Program-made: the position numbers and the translations under genes | Assembly: GCA_003248315.1 (NCBI GenBank) | Contig: QKWM01000001.1 | Location: 310,001-374,000, forward strand | DNA length: 64,000 nucleotides | From: Streptomyces sp. SW4 | Lineage (GTDB): Bacteria; Actinomycetota; Actinomycetes; Streptomycetales; Streptomycetaceae | Reading direction: 5' to 3' | The notes under the pieces: model-generated | What the model saw: the letters and a program-made list of their open reading frames with translations, nothing else | Databases searched by the model: none | Told to the model about the DNA's origin: nothing | Shown: one piece after another, positions 9,937 through 19,190 of the stretch | Layout: every line of letters begins with the position of its first letter | How positions within the stretch are numbered: the first letter of the stretch is position 1

Positions 9937-11132
9937 CGGGTGTGCTCCAGGGTCGGGTGGCCGGCGAGGCGCAGGACCTCGGCGGCGAGCAGATCGGCGG
10001 CGTGGGCGTGCGGGCCCGGGTCGGCGGCCGCCTCCATCGCGGCGAGCCGCGCCGGGTCGGCGAGCAGCGGTTCGATCAGGGCGGCCAGGCGCTCCGCGGA
10101 CGTCTCGGCGTCCGGCAGCAGCAGCCCGGCTCCCGCGTCGGTGAGGACCCGCGCGTTGTGGGTCTGGTGGTCGCCGGGGGCGTGCGGGTAGGGGACGAGG
10201 ACGGCCGGGACACCGGTGCTGGCCAGTTCGGCGACGGTCGCCGACCCGGCCCGGCAGATCACCAGGTCCGCGGCGGCGTACACCTGGTCCATCCGGTCCA
10301 GGTAGGGCACCGCGCGGGCGACCGGGCTGCCCGCCAGCCGGCGGCGGGTCTCCTCCAGCGCGTCCGGGCCCGTCTTGACCAGCAGATGGACGTCGGAGCG
10401 CCGGTGCCAGCGCCGGGCCAGCCCCGTCGCCGCCTCGGTGAGCCGGGCGGCGCCCAGGCTGCCGCCGTTGACGACGACGAGCCGCGCGCCGTCCGGGACG
10501 CCGAGCGCCCGCCGGGCCTGACCGCGCCGCCCGGCGCGGTCCAGGCCGGCCAGCGACGCGGCGATCGGCATGCCGACCGTCAGCGCCCGCTCGCCGCCGG
10601 CGAGACCGGCGCGGCAGTCGTCGAAGGCGACCGTGACGTGCGGGGTGAGCCGGGCGGCGAACCGGTTGGCCCGGCCCGGCACGGCGTTGGACTCGTGGAT
10701 CAGGCTGGGCAGACCGGACCAGCGCGCGCCCAGGACGACCGGGGCGCTCGGATAGCCGCCCATGCCGACCGCCACCTGGGCCCGCTGCTCGCGCAGCACC
10801 GACCGGACCTGCCCGGCGGACCGCACCAGGGCCGTGGGCAGCAGGAACCGGCGGGCGCCCAGCGCCGGATCGAAGGGGATCATGTCGACCGTGTGCAGCC
10901 GGTAGCCGGCCCGGGGGATCAGCCGGGTCTCCAGCCCGCGCTCCGTGCCGACGAAGGAGATCTCCGCGTCCGGGACGGCGCGCCGCAGGGCGTCCGCGAG
11001 GGCGAGCCCCGGATAGATGTGCCCGCCGGTGCCGCCGGCCCCGATCACCACCGAGAGCCGGGCCGTGCGAGGGCCGGGGGCGGGCGGCGCGGGACCGAGC
11101 GGGCCGGGGGCCGATGAGGAAGAGATGTGCAT
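9933..11132 (-). CDS. MurG-like UDP-sugar glycosyltransferase
   Basis: 399 residues with the MurG layout: the N-terminal GAGGTGGHIYPGLALADAL loop, GMGGYPSAPVVLGA, LIHESNAVPGRAN and the C-terminal donor-binding RAGSATVAELASTGVPAVLVPYP. MurG adds GlcNAc to lipid I on the inner membrane face. The gene is not in a dcw cluster but is paired with an epimerase and divergent from a two-component system. It is therefore more likely a second, specialised transferase acting on a lipid-linked or secondary-metabolite acceptor than the housekeeping enzyme. The first 25 residues are disordered and Pro-rich; a start further in is possible. Confidence 0.85.
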   Translation of the reverse strand: MHISSSSAPGPLGPAPPAPGPRTARLSVVIGAGGTGGHIYPGLALADALRRAVPDAEISFVGTERGLETRLIPRAGYRLHTVDMIPFDPALGARRFLLPTALVRSAGQVRSVLREQRAQVAVGMGGYPSAPVVLGARWSGLPSLIHESNAVPGRANRFAARLTPHVTVAFDDCRAGLAGGERALTVGMPIAASLAGLDRAGRRGQARRALGVPDGARLVVVNGGSLGAARLTEAATGLARRWHRRSDVHLLVKTGPDALEETRRRLAGSPVARAVPYLDRMDQVYAAADLVICRAGSATVAELASTGVPAVLVPYPHAPGDHQTHNARVLTDAGAGLLLPDAETSAERLAALIEPLLADPARLAAMEAAADPGPHAHAADLLAAEVLRLAGHPTLEHTR

Positions 11133-11183
11133 GGCCGTCACGGTCACAGGGCGCCCTAAGAAGGTTTTAAGACGGTCTTTTGG

Positions 11184-11189
11184 CAGGCT
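11184..11189 (+). promoter_or_regulatory. Candidate -10 box for a leaderless response regulator transcript
   Basis: CAGGCT precedes the GTG at 11196 by six bases, the same geometry as at cobK. The upstream AT-rich stretch TTTTAAGACGGTCTTTTGG stands out in this G+C-rich window and could hold the -35 region or a response-regulator site. Confidence 0.4.
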
Positions 11190-11195
11190 GGGGGC

Positions 11196-11882
11196 GTGGT
11201 GAGACGAATCCTGGTGGTCGACGACGAGCCCGAGGTGCGGGAGGCGGTCGAGGACGGCCTGACCGTCGAGGGGTACGCCGTACGCGGCGCCGCCGACGGG
11301 CTCGCGGCCCTGTCCGAGATCGCCGCCTGGCAGCCGGACGCGGTCGTGGCCGACGTGATGATGCCGGTGCTGGACGGCCTCGCGCTGTGCCGCCGGCTGC
11401 GGGCCGTGGGCGACCGCACACCGGTGCTCGTGCTGACGGCGCTGGACTCGGTCAGCGAACGGGTCGACGGGCTGGACGCCGGCGCGGACGACTACCTCGT
11501 CAAGCCGTTCGCGCTGGACGAGCTGACCGCGCGGGTGCGGGCCCTGCTGCGCCGTGCGGACCCCGGTCCGTGCGAGCCGGCGGGCCGGCTGTCCTTCGCC
11601 GACCTCGTGGTGGACCGGGCCACCCGCACGGGCCGCCGGGGCGGGCGGGCCATCGAGTTCAGCCGGACGGAGTTCGCGCTGCTGGAGCAGCTGCTGCTGC
11701 ACCCGGGGCAGGTCCTCACCCGGCAGACGCTGTTCGAGCGGGTCTGGGGCCGTGACTTCGGGCCCGACTCCAACTCGCTGGCCGTCTACGTCGGTTACCT
11801 GCGCCGCAAACTGGAAGCGGACGGCGCCCCCCGTCTGGTGCACACCGTGCACGGCGTCGGCTACCGCCTGGACACGGCATGA
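11196..11882 (+). CDS. OmpR/PhoB-type response regulator
   Basis: 228 residues. The receiver domain (about 1-118) has the acidic pair VVDDEP, the phosphoacceptor aspartate in VVADVMMP, Thr in VLVLTA and Lys in YLVKPF. The C-terminal winged helix (about 130-228) carries the FSRTEFALLEQLLLHPGQVLTRQ and VGYLRRKLEADG blocks. Two GTG codons in a row (11196, 11199) can start it. Its stop overlaps the sensor kinase start (ATGA), so the pair is co-translated. The target genes are unknown; the divergent murG-like operon is an obvious candidate. Confidence 0.93.
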   Translation: MVRRILVVDDEPEVREAVEDGLTVEGYAVRGAADGLAALSEIAAWQPDAVVADVMMPVLDGLALCRRLRAVGDRTPVLVLTALDSVSERVDGLDAGADDYLVKPFALDELTARVRALLRRADPGPCEPAGRLSFADLVVDRATRTGRRGGRAIEFSRTEFALLEQLLLHPGQVLTRQTLFERVWGRDFGPDSNSLAVYVGYLRRKLEADGAPRLVHTVHGVGYRLDTA

Positions 11883-13705
11883 CCGCCCCGGCGGCCCCGC
11901 CCGCGACGACGCCGGGCAGGCAGGCGCCGCGCCGGACGCGCGACGACCCGACGACGCCGGGCGGGGAGACGCCGGCCCGCACGGGCGAGGGCCTGACGGC
12001 ACCGAGTGTGGAGACGCCGGCCCGCACGGGGGCGGGCAGGGCGGTGCCGGGCCGGCCGGGCGAGGGCCTGAGGGTGCCGGGCCGGCCGGGCGAGGGTCCG
12101 TCGGCGGCGGGCAGGGCGGGCCAGGGTCCGACGGCGGTGGGCCGGGCGGTGCCGGGCCGGACGGGGCAGGGCCCGGTGGCGGCGGGCGGGGCGGGCCAGG
12201 GTCCGACGGCGGTGGGCCGGGCGGTGCCGGGCCGGCCGGGGCAGGGCCCGGTGGCGGCGGGCAGGCGGGCGGCGGGCGAGGAGGCGGGCCCGGGCCGGGG
12301 CGTCCTCGGCACCGGCGTCCCCGGCCCCGCCCCCTGCGGACCCGGCTGGCGCTGGCGGCCTCCGCGGCGGTCGCGCTCGTCGCCGTCGGGGTGTGCGTCG
12401 CGGCGTTCCTGGTGCTGCGGCACAAGCTGTTCCAGCAGGTCGACCAGAACCTCGCCCAGTCCGCGACGCTCGTCGCTCACCAGAACCGCCAGGACGGCTC
12501 CGCCGTACTGCGCGGCGAGTGCCGCTTCCTCGGCGCCCCCGCCTGCGCCCAGGTGGTGCCGGAGCGGCCCGCCGACGACCCGGCCGAGCCGTACGTGCTG
12601 CCGGTGTCCCCGGCCGTGCGGGAGGTCGCCGCCGGGGACCGGGCGCCGTACTACCGGAGCGTCACCGTCGCCGGGCACCCCGCCCGGATGCTCGTGACGA
12701 CCTTCGACCGGGGCCGGGCGGTGCAGGTCGCCCTGCGCTCCGACGTCGCCGAGCGCGGGGTGCGCCAGGCCGCCTGGCTGCTCGGCGGCGTCGGGGCGGC
12801 GGGCGTCCTCGTCGCCGGGGGCCTCGGCTACGCCGTCTCCCGCACCGGCCTGGCCCCCGTCACCCGGCTGACGGCGACGGCGGAGCGGGTGGCCGCCACC
12901 CGCGACCCCCGGCATCGCATCGACCTGCCGCCGGGCAGCCGGCACCGGGACGACGAGATCACCCGGCTCGCGACGGCCTTCAACACCATGCTGGACGAAC
13001 TGGACCGCTCGGTGACCGCGCAGCGGCGGCTGATCGCCGACGCCTCGCACGAGCTGCGCACCCCGCTGACCGCCCTGCGCACCAACGCCGAACTCCTCGC
13101 CCGCGCCGACCGCCTCCCGCCGGCCGGCGGGAGCGGGCGGCCGGGGCGCTGGTGCGCCAGCTGACCGACGTCACCGGGCTCGTCAACGACCTGATCGAGC
13201 TGGCCCGGGACGAGGAGCCCCAGCCCCTGCTGGAGCAGACCGACGTCGCCGCGCTCACCCGGCACGCGGTGGACACCGCCCGGGAACGCTGGCCCCGGGT
13301 CGGCTTCGCCCTGCGCGTCGACGCCGGCGCGGAGGGGATGCTGCGCCCCGGCATCCCGGCGCGCCTGACCCGGCTGCTGACCAATCTGCTGGACAACGCG
13401 GCCAAGTTCAGCCCGCCCGGCGGCACGGTCGAGGTCGGGCTCACCGAGCGCGGGCTGACCGTCCGCGACCACGGCCCGGGCATCGCGGCCGAGGACCTCC
13501 CGCACATCTTCGACCGCTTCTACCGCGCCCCTCCGCCCGGTCGCTGCCCGGCTCCGGCCTCGGCCTGGCGATGGCCCGGCAGATCGCCCGCACCCACGGC
13601 GCCGAGCTGAGCGCACATCAGGCGCCGGGCGGCGGGGCGCTGTTCCGGCTGGACTTCCCGGCGGTGCCCGACCGGCCGCCGCACGGGCGGTCCGGACCGG
13701 GATGA
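11879..13705 (+). CDS. Sensor histidine kinase with a long repetitive N-terminal tail
   Basis: About 609 residues after repair. Residues 1 to about 150 are Gly/Ala/Pro/Arg-rich with an in-frame 25-residue tandem repeat (GQGPTAVGRAVPG-like). Then come a first membrane helix (LALAASAAVALVAVGV), an outside sensor domain of about 100 residues, a second helix (LLGGVGAAGVLVAGGLGY), a HAMP linker, the His box ASHELRTPLTALRTN, the N box LLTNLLDNAAKFSPPG, DHGPGIAAEDLPHIFDRFYR and GSGLGLA. Three frame breaks (between the tail and about 12340, near 13130 and near 13530) are all single-base losses. It phosphorylates the response regulator encoded just upstream. The repetitive cytoplasmic tail is unusual. 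Confidence 0.9.
12121..12270 (+). repeat. 75-bp tandem repeat, two near-perfect copies
   Basis: Two adjacent 75-bp units (12121-12195 and 12196-12270) differ at only a few bases; more degenerate units lie upstream from about 11990. The period is a multiple of three, so in the kinase frame it encodes a 25-residue repeat. Confidence 0.85.
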
Positions 13706-13716
13706 TAGAAGCGGGT

Positions 13717-13761
13717 ATGACCTTCTCGCCCTTTCCCGCCCGCCCGGGCGGCACCCGATGA
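13717..13761 (+). other. Possible 14-codon leader ORF before the NUDIX gene
   Basis: ATG at 13717 opens MTFSPFPARPGGTR and its stop overlaps the NUDIX start codon (ATGA). A TAGAAG sequence lies five bases before this ATG, so it could be the 5' end of a leaderless transcript whose translation is coupled to the hydrolase, which lacks its own ribosome site. This is speculative. Confidence 0.25.
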
Positions 13762-14431
13762 CCGCCGGCATCGACACCCCGGACCGCCGGGGCCGCACCG
13801 GACTCGACCGGACCGGACGTGATCTGACCGGCAACCCCCGGGTCAGGGTCCGGGACGTCCGGCTCCTGTCCAGCCACTGGTACGTCGAGCGCACCACCAC
13901 CTTCGACTACCGCCGCGCCGACGGCACCTGGAGCACCCAGGAGCGCGAGACCCACGACCGCGGCAACGGGGCCACCGTCCTGCTCTACGACACCGAGCGC
14001 GAGACCGTGCTGCTCACCCGCCAGTTCCGCTTCCGGTCTACGTCAACGGGCACCCCGACGGCATGCTGGTCGAGACCCCCGGCGGGGTGCTCGACGAGGA
14101 CGACGAGCACCCCGAGGAGGCGGTGCGGCGCGAGGTCGTGGAGGAGACCGGGCACACCGTCGGCGAGGTCCGCCATGTCTTCGACGTGTACATGAGCCCC
14201 GGCTCGGTGACCGAACGCGTCAGCTTCTTCGCCGCGGCCTACGGCCCGGCGACCCGCACGCACGCCGGCGGCGGCCTGCACGAGGAGGGGGAGGACATCG
14301 AGGTCCTCGAACTGCCCTTCCGGCGGGCCCTGGAGATGATCCGCACCGGAGAGATCGCGGACGCCAAGACGATCATGCTGCTCCAGTGGGCGGCCCTGGA
14401 GGGCCCGTTCGCCCGCGGACGGGCGTCCTGA
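13758..14431 (+). CDS. NUDIX hydrolase, NudK/ADP-sugar pyrophosphatase type
   Basis: About 224 residues after repair. The Nudix box runs through DEDDEHPEEAVRREVVEETG, with the REVVEETG core that binds metal and one more residue than the strict consensus between Gly and the first Glu. The N-terminal dimer strands (WYVERTTTFDYRR) and the internal YMSPGSVTERVSFF match NudK-like enzymes that split GDP-mannose or ADP-ribose. One frame break near 14035 is repaired by adding a C. The start is chosen at ATG 13758; there is no good ribosome site. Confidence 0.87.
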
Positions 14432-14432
14432 T

Positions 14433-14456
14433 AACTTCTACATCACTGTAGAAGTT
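14433..14456. promoter_or_regulatory. Perfect inverted repeat, operator of terB
   Basis: AACTTCTACA and TGTAGAAGTT are perfect 10-bp arms around TCAC, only 16 bases before the terB start. The CTACA/TGTAG core resembles dyads bound by BlaI/MecI-type repressors, and a gene of that family lies 1.4 kb away. That link is inference. It could also act as a hairpin after the NUDIX gene, but no T-run follows. Confidence 0.65.
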
Positions 14457-14472
14457 CTCGGATGGAGTGCAC

Positions 14473-14928
14473 ATGGCCCTGTGGGACCGCCTGAAGGAGT
14501 CCGCGTCGCAGATGCAGACCCAGCTGACGGCGAAGAAGAACGAGCTCAAGAGCGGCGCCTTCCGCGACGCGAGCATGGCGATGTGCGCGCTCGTCGCCGC
14601 CGCGGACGGCACCGTCGACCCCGCCGAACGGCAGCGGGTGGCGCAGCTCATCGCCGCCAACGACGTGCTGCGCAACTTCGACGCCCTGGACCTGCGCCGG
14701 CGCTTCGAGGAGAACCTGGACAAGCTCGCCGCCGACTTCGCCTTCGGCAAGGTCGGCGTGCTCCAGGAGATCGGCAAGGCGCGCAAGAAGCCGGCCGAGG
14801 CGCGTGCCGTCGTCCAGATCGGCATCGTCATCGGCGGTGCCGACGGCCACTTCGACGAGGCCGAGCGGGCCGTCGTACGGGAGGCGTGCTTCGCGCTGGA
14901 CCTGCCCCCGCACGAGTTCGACCTCTGA
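14473..14928 (+). CDS. TerB family tellurite-resistance protein
   Basis: 151 residues. The all-helical TerB domain shows the acidic AMCALVAAADGTVDPAERQR and GIVIGGADGHFDEAERAVV repeats, whose aspartates can bind metal. TerB proteins take part in tellurite resistance and general stress response; related Streptomyces proteins are cytoplasmic or membrane-associated. The ATG at 14473 has GGATGGAG upstream; an in-frame GTG six bases earlier is less likely. A strong palindrome sits directly before it. Confidence 0.9.
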   Translation: MALWDRLKESASQMQTQLTAKKNELKSGAFRDASMAMCALVAAADGTVDPAERQRVAQLIAANDVLRNFDALDLRRRFEENLDKLAADFAFGKVGVLQEIGKARKKPAEARAVVQIGIVIGGADGHFDEAERAVVREACFALDLPPHEFDL

Positions 14929-14940
14929 CGGCCGCCGGCC

Positions 14941-15871
14941 TCACAGCGGCGTGGCCGCGTGCAGGACGAAGACCAGCGTCACCGCCGAGTTGGCGGACGC
15001 CATCGCGGACACGGCCGTCCCCGCCGCGGCCAGCCACGCCGCCACCCCCACGCCGGTGAACACCGGCGGCCAGGTCCGCGGGGCGGGGGCGGGGCCCAGC
15101 AGGGCGGCCACCCGGCGCGGCACCGGCCCCGGTGCGGCGAAGCCCGCGAACCCCGGGCCGGCGCACCGCGCGAGACCAGCGCCGCCGCCCGATGGCGCGG
15201 GCCACGGCCCGGCGGTCGCCGACCACGCGTGCCGCCTCCTCGTCCGCCCACCGCTCCGTCGTGTACGACACCGCCGTGCGCAGCGGGCGCAGGAACGGAT
15301 TGGCGCCCGCCGCCAGCCGGGTCACCAGCAGGAACCGGTGGTGACGTGCCGTCAGATGGGCGCGTTCGTGCGCGAACAGGGCGCGCCGCTCGGCCGGGCG
15401 CAGGCCGTCCAGCAGCGCCGTGGTGACGACGATCCGGTCCCGGACCCCGCCGGGGAGCGCGTACGCGTACGGCTCCTCGTCGGGGAGCACGGCGACCTCC
15501 GTCGCGGGCAGGTGGGCGAGCGCGCGGTGCGCACGGCGCCGTACCCGCCGGTGCCGCCACAGCAGCCGGCCGCACACCGCCGCCACGGCCAGCAGCGCGG
15601 GGATGGCCGCCCGGCCCGCCACCTCGTCGTAGGGGACGGCCGCGCGCACCTCCGGGTCCGACCAGCCGTCCGGCAGCGGGTTCCCGGGCAGCTGCGCCGT
15701 GCCCACCACCATCAGCAGCCCCAGACACACCGTGCTGCACAGTGCCATGACGCCGGCCACGCCGGTCAGCAGCCGGGTCGCCACACGCGGATGCAGATGC
15801 TGCTCGGCCAGCCGCGCGACCGGCCAGGCCGTGAGCGGCAGCACCAGCGGCAGGAAGACGAACACCCCCAT
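14941..15871 (-). CDS. M56 family metallopeptidase (BlaR1/MecR1-like), membrane protein
   Basis: About 310 residues after repair. Membrane helices at the N-terminus (VFLPLVLPLTAWPVARL, LLTGVAGVMALCSTVCLGLLMVV and AAIPALLAVAAVCG) precede the zinc site ALFAHERAHLTARHH, a HExxH-like HERAH. A C-terminal helix pair follows. There is no extracellular penicillin-binding domain, as is usual for short actinobacterial M56 proteins. It starts six bases after the BlaI gene, and such pairs work as repressor and activating protease. One frame break near 15165. Confidence 0.88.
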
Positions 15872-15877
15872 GAGGCC

Positions 15878-16264
15878 TCAGTCTTCCCCGTCGCCCGCCG
15901 GCCGCTCCAGCAGTTCCCGCAGCAGCCGCTCGTCCTCGGGGCCCAGCCCGGTGACGAAGCTGGCCAGGACCGCCTCCCGGTCCCGCTCGCCGTCGAGCAC
16001 CTTGCGCATCCGGCGCGCGGCGAGCCCCGCCTCGTCCGCGGCCGGCGTCCACAGGAACGACCGCCCGGCGCGCTCACGGGTCACCGCGCCCTTGGCCAGC
16101 AGCCGGGTCAGGATCGTGATCACCGTGGTGTAGGCCAGGTCCGAGCCGAGCCGCTCCTGCACCCAGCCGGCGCTCGCCGGGCCGTCGGCCTGCCGCAGCG
16201 CCGACAGCACCTGCACCTCCAGCTCACCCTGCCCCCGTCGCCGGGGCCGCCGGTGGTCCGTCAC
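15878..16264 (-). CDS. BlaI/MecI/CopY family repressor
   Basis: 128 residues. The winged helix contains GELEVQVLSALRQADGP and YTTVITILTRLLAKGAVTRER, followed by the dimerisation helix. The family represses genes until its partner M56 protease cleaves it. The GTG at 16264 has AAGGGAGAC upstream; the longer open frame is discarded. It is the first gene of the pair with the M56 peptidase. Confidence 0.92.
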   Translation of the reverse strand: MTDHRRPRRRGQGELEVQVLSALRQADGPASAGWVQERLGSDLAYTTVITILTRLLAKGAVTRERAGRSFLWTPAADEAGLAARRMRKVLDGERDREAVLASFVTGLGPEDERLLRELLERPAGDGED

Positions 16265-16413
16265 GCCCTGTCTCCCTTCGGCTGCCGCGTTCCTCACAGG
16301 CGGTCCATCGTAGGGACATCCGGGCCGGCCGGCCGACGCCGGGCGGGCACCCGACGCGCTGCCGGGCGCGGCGGCGGTCACGGCACGCGGCTCCCCGGTC
16401 CGGGCGAGCGGGC

Positions 16414-18284
16414 TCACAGGTGGTGGCGGCGGGCGGCGACCGCACGGTCGTAGCGCGCGCGGGCCTCGGCCGCGGCCGCCCGGCCGGACACCTCGGCCAC
16501 CGGCACGTCCCACCAGGCCTCGGCCGGGGAGCCGTCGGCGCCGGGTCGGTCTCGACGTACACGCAGGACGGCCGGTCCGTGTCCCGGACGGCGGCCAGGG
16601 CCTCCCTCAGCTCCCGCACGGTCTTGGCGCGCCGTACCTCCATCCCGAGGCTGGCCGCGTTGGCGGCGAGGTCGACGGGGAGCGGCGCGCCGGTGAAGGT
16701 GCCGTCGGCGGCCCGGTGGCGGTAGGCGGTGCCGAACCGTTCCGCGCCCACCGTCTCGGAGAGGCCGCCGATGGAGGCATATCCGTGGTTCTGGACCAGC
16801 ACCATCTTCACCGGCAGGTTCTCCTGCACGGCGGTCACGATCTCCGTGGGGTTCATCAGATAGGTGCCGTCGCCGACCAGGGCCCACACCCGGGTGCCGG
16901 GCGCGGCCTGCTGGACGCCGAGCGCGGCCGGGATCTCGTAGCCCATGCAGGAGTAGCCGTACTCCAGGTGGTACTGGCGCGGGGAGCGGGCCCGCCACAG
17001 CTTGTGCAGGTCGCCGGGGAGCGAACCAGCCGCGTTGATCACCACGTCCTCCTCGCCGACGACGGCGTCCAGCGCGCCGAGCACCTGCGTCTGGGTCGGT
17101 ACGGCGCCGTCGTCGTCGGCCCGGTAGGCGGCCTCCACCACCCGCTCCCAGCGCTCCTTGCCGGCCCGGTACCCGGCCTCGTAGGCGGCGTCGACGCGGT
17201 GGCCGGCCAGCGCCCCGGCGAGCTGCTCCAGACCGGTCCGCGCGTCGCAGACCAGGGTGCGCGCGGCGAGCTTGTGGGCGTCGAAGGCGGTGATGTTGAG
17301 GTTGAGGAAGCGGACGGCCGGGTTCTGGAAGAGGGTGCCGGAGGCGGTGGTGAAGTCGGTGTAGCGGGTGCCGACGCCGATCACCAGGTCGGCGGTGCGG
17401 GCCAGGTCGTCGGCGACCGCGGTGCCGGTGTGGCCGATGCCGCCGACGTCGGCGGGGTGGTCGTGGCGCAGCGAGCCCTTGCCGGCCTGGGTGGAGGCGA
17501 CGGGGATGCCGGTGGCGTCCACGAGCGCCTTCAGCGCCTCCTCGGCCCCGCTGTGGTGGACGCCGCCGCCCGCGACGATCAGCGGGCGTTCGGCGGCCCG
17601 GACGGCGCGGACGGCCTCCGCCAGCTCCTGAGGGTCGGGCGCGGGGCGGCGCACCCGCCAGACCCGGTCGGCGAAGAACTCCTCCGGCCAGTCGTGGGCC
17701 TCGGCCTGCACGTCCTGCGGCAGGGCGAGCGTGACGGCGCCGGTCTCGGCAGGGTCGGACAGCACCCGCATGGCGGCCAGTGCCGACGGGATCAGCGCCT
17801 CGGGACGGGTGATCCGGTCGAACCAGCGGGAGACCGGGCGCAGCGTGTCGTTGACGGACACGTCGGCGGACACGGGGTGCTCCAGCTGCTGGAGCAGGGG
17901 AGCGGCGGCGCGCGAGGCGAAGTAGTCGCCGGGCAGCAGCAGCACCGGCAGCCGGTTGATCGTGGCGAGGGCGGCGCCGGTGACCAGGTTGGTGGCGCCG
18001 GGACCGATCGAGGTCGTCACCGCCTGCGCGGACAGGCGGTCGAGCTGCCGGGCGTGGCCGACCGCCGCGTGCACCATGGCCTGTTCGTTGCGGCCCTGAT
18101 GGAACGGCATGCGGTCGGCGTACTCCACCAGGGCCTGGCCGAGGCCGGCCACGTTGCCGTGGCCGAAGACGCCCCAGGTCCCGGCGATCAGCCGGCGGCG
18201 CACGCCGTCGCGTTCGGTGTACTGGGCGGCGAGGAACCGCACCAGGGCCTGGGCGGTCGTCAGACGGACGGTTGCGGCGCTCAT
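16414..18284 (-). CDS. iolD: 3D-(3,5/4)-trihydroxycyclohexane-1,2-dione hydrolase
   Basis: About 623 residues after repair, as expected for IolD. This thiamine-diphosphate enzyme opens the ring of the inositol-derived diketone to 5-deoxyglucuronate. It has the HQGRNEQAMVHAAVGHA catalytic-glutamate region, SIGPGATNLVTGAA, and the ThDP/Mg motif beginning at GDGTYLMNPTEIV and ending at QNHGYASIGG. A single frame break near 16540 leaves the last 40 residues (ending RRHHL) in another frame. It is the last gene of the minus-strand iol operon, overlapping iolB by four bases. Confidence 0.93.
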
Positions 18285-19174
18285 GCGGACCTCTCCGGAG
18301 CGGTGTAGAGGGGGAGTCGGGGGTCGACGGACTGCTCGGGCCAGGTGCCGCGGATCCAGGCGTGGTCCGGGTGGTCGCGGATCAGCCAGGCCCGTTCGTC
18401 CTCCGGCCCCGCCATGACGTTGAGGTAGTACATGTGGTGGCCTGGCACGGCCATCGACGGGCCGTGCCAGCCGTCTGGGATCAGCACCACGTCGCCGTCG
18501 CGGACCTCGGCCAGCACGTCCGTGCCCCGCCCCTGCCCGGAGGGCGAGACCCGCTGGTAGCCGAGACCGGGCGTGCCGTCATGGCCGGCGAACGCGAAGT
18601 AGTAGATCTCCTCCAGCACCGACTCCTCGCCGGGCCGGTGCTCGTCGTGCTTGTGCGGCGGGAACGAGGACCAGTTGCCGCCCGGGGTGAGCACCTCCAC
18701 GGCGATCAGCTTGTCGCATGCGAAGACGCCGGCGGCGCCGAAGTTGTTCACCTGGCGGGAGCAGGTGCCGGTGCCGCGCAGCTCCACCGGCACCGCGGAC
18801 GCCGGCTGGTAGCGGGCGGGCAGCCGCCGGGCGCAGCGGGCGCCGGTGAGCGCGAACCGGCCGCCGCCGGGCGAGGACACGGTCGCACGGGCGTCCCGGG
18901 GCACGTAGGCGAAGTCGGTCACGGCGCTGAACACGTCGGGGCGGCCGTGGAGCGGGAAGGTGGCCCGCCCCGAGTCGTCCTCCGCGGTGACGGCGCAGCC
19001 GCCGCCGAGCGGAAGGACGATCCACTCGCTGTCGCCGGTGTCGAACGTGTGGCTGCCGCCGGGGGGCAGGTCCAGCACCCGCAGGGCGGCATGTCCCCAG
19101 CCCGCGGTCCCGGGCGTGATGTCCACGCTGTAGGGGCCGTTCGCCGTCTTCCCGGCGGGGTGGTGGTACGTCAT
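18281..19174 (-). CDS. iolB: 5-deoxy-glucuronate isomerase
   Basis: 297 residues, continuous. Double cupin with the metal ligands in PPHKHDEHRPGEESVLEEIYYF and the following GPSMAVPGHHMYYLNVMAG. It converts 5-deoxyglucuronate to 2-deoxy-5-keto-gluconate, the step after IolD. ATGA overlap with iolD and a 16-base gap from the aldolase-like gene show one operon. Confidence 0.93.
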   Translation of the reverse strand: MTYHHPAGKTANGPYSVDITPGTAGWGHAALRVLDLPPGGSHTFDTGDSEWIVLPLGGGCAVTAEDDSGRATFPLHGRPDVFSAVTDFAYVPRDARATVSSPGGGRFALTGARCARRLPARYQPASAVPVELRGTGTCSRQVNNFGAAGVFACDKLIAVEVLTPGGNWSSFPPHKHDEHRPGEESVLEEIYYFAFAGHDGTPGLGYQRVSPSGQGRGTDVLAEVRDGDVVLIPDGWHGPSMAVPGHHMYYLNVMAGPEDERAWLIRDHPDHAWIRGTWPEQSVDPRLPLYTAPERSA

Positions 19175-19190
19175 CGGGTCCCTCTCCTCC

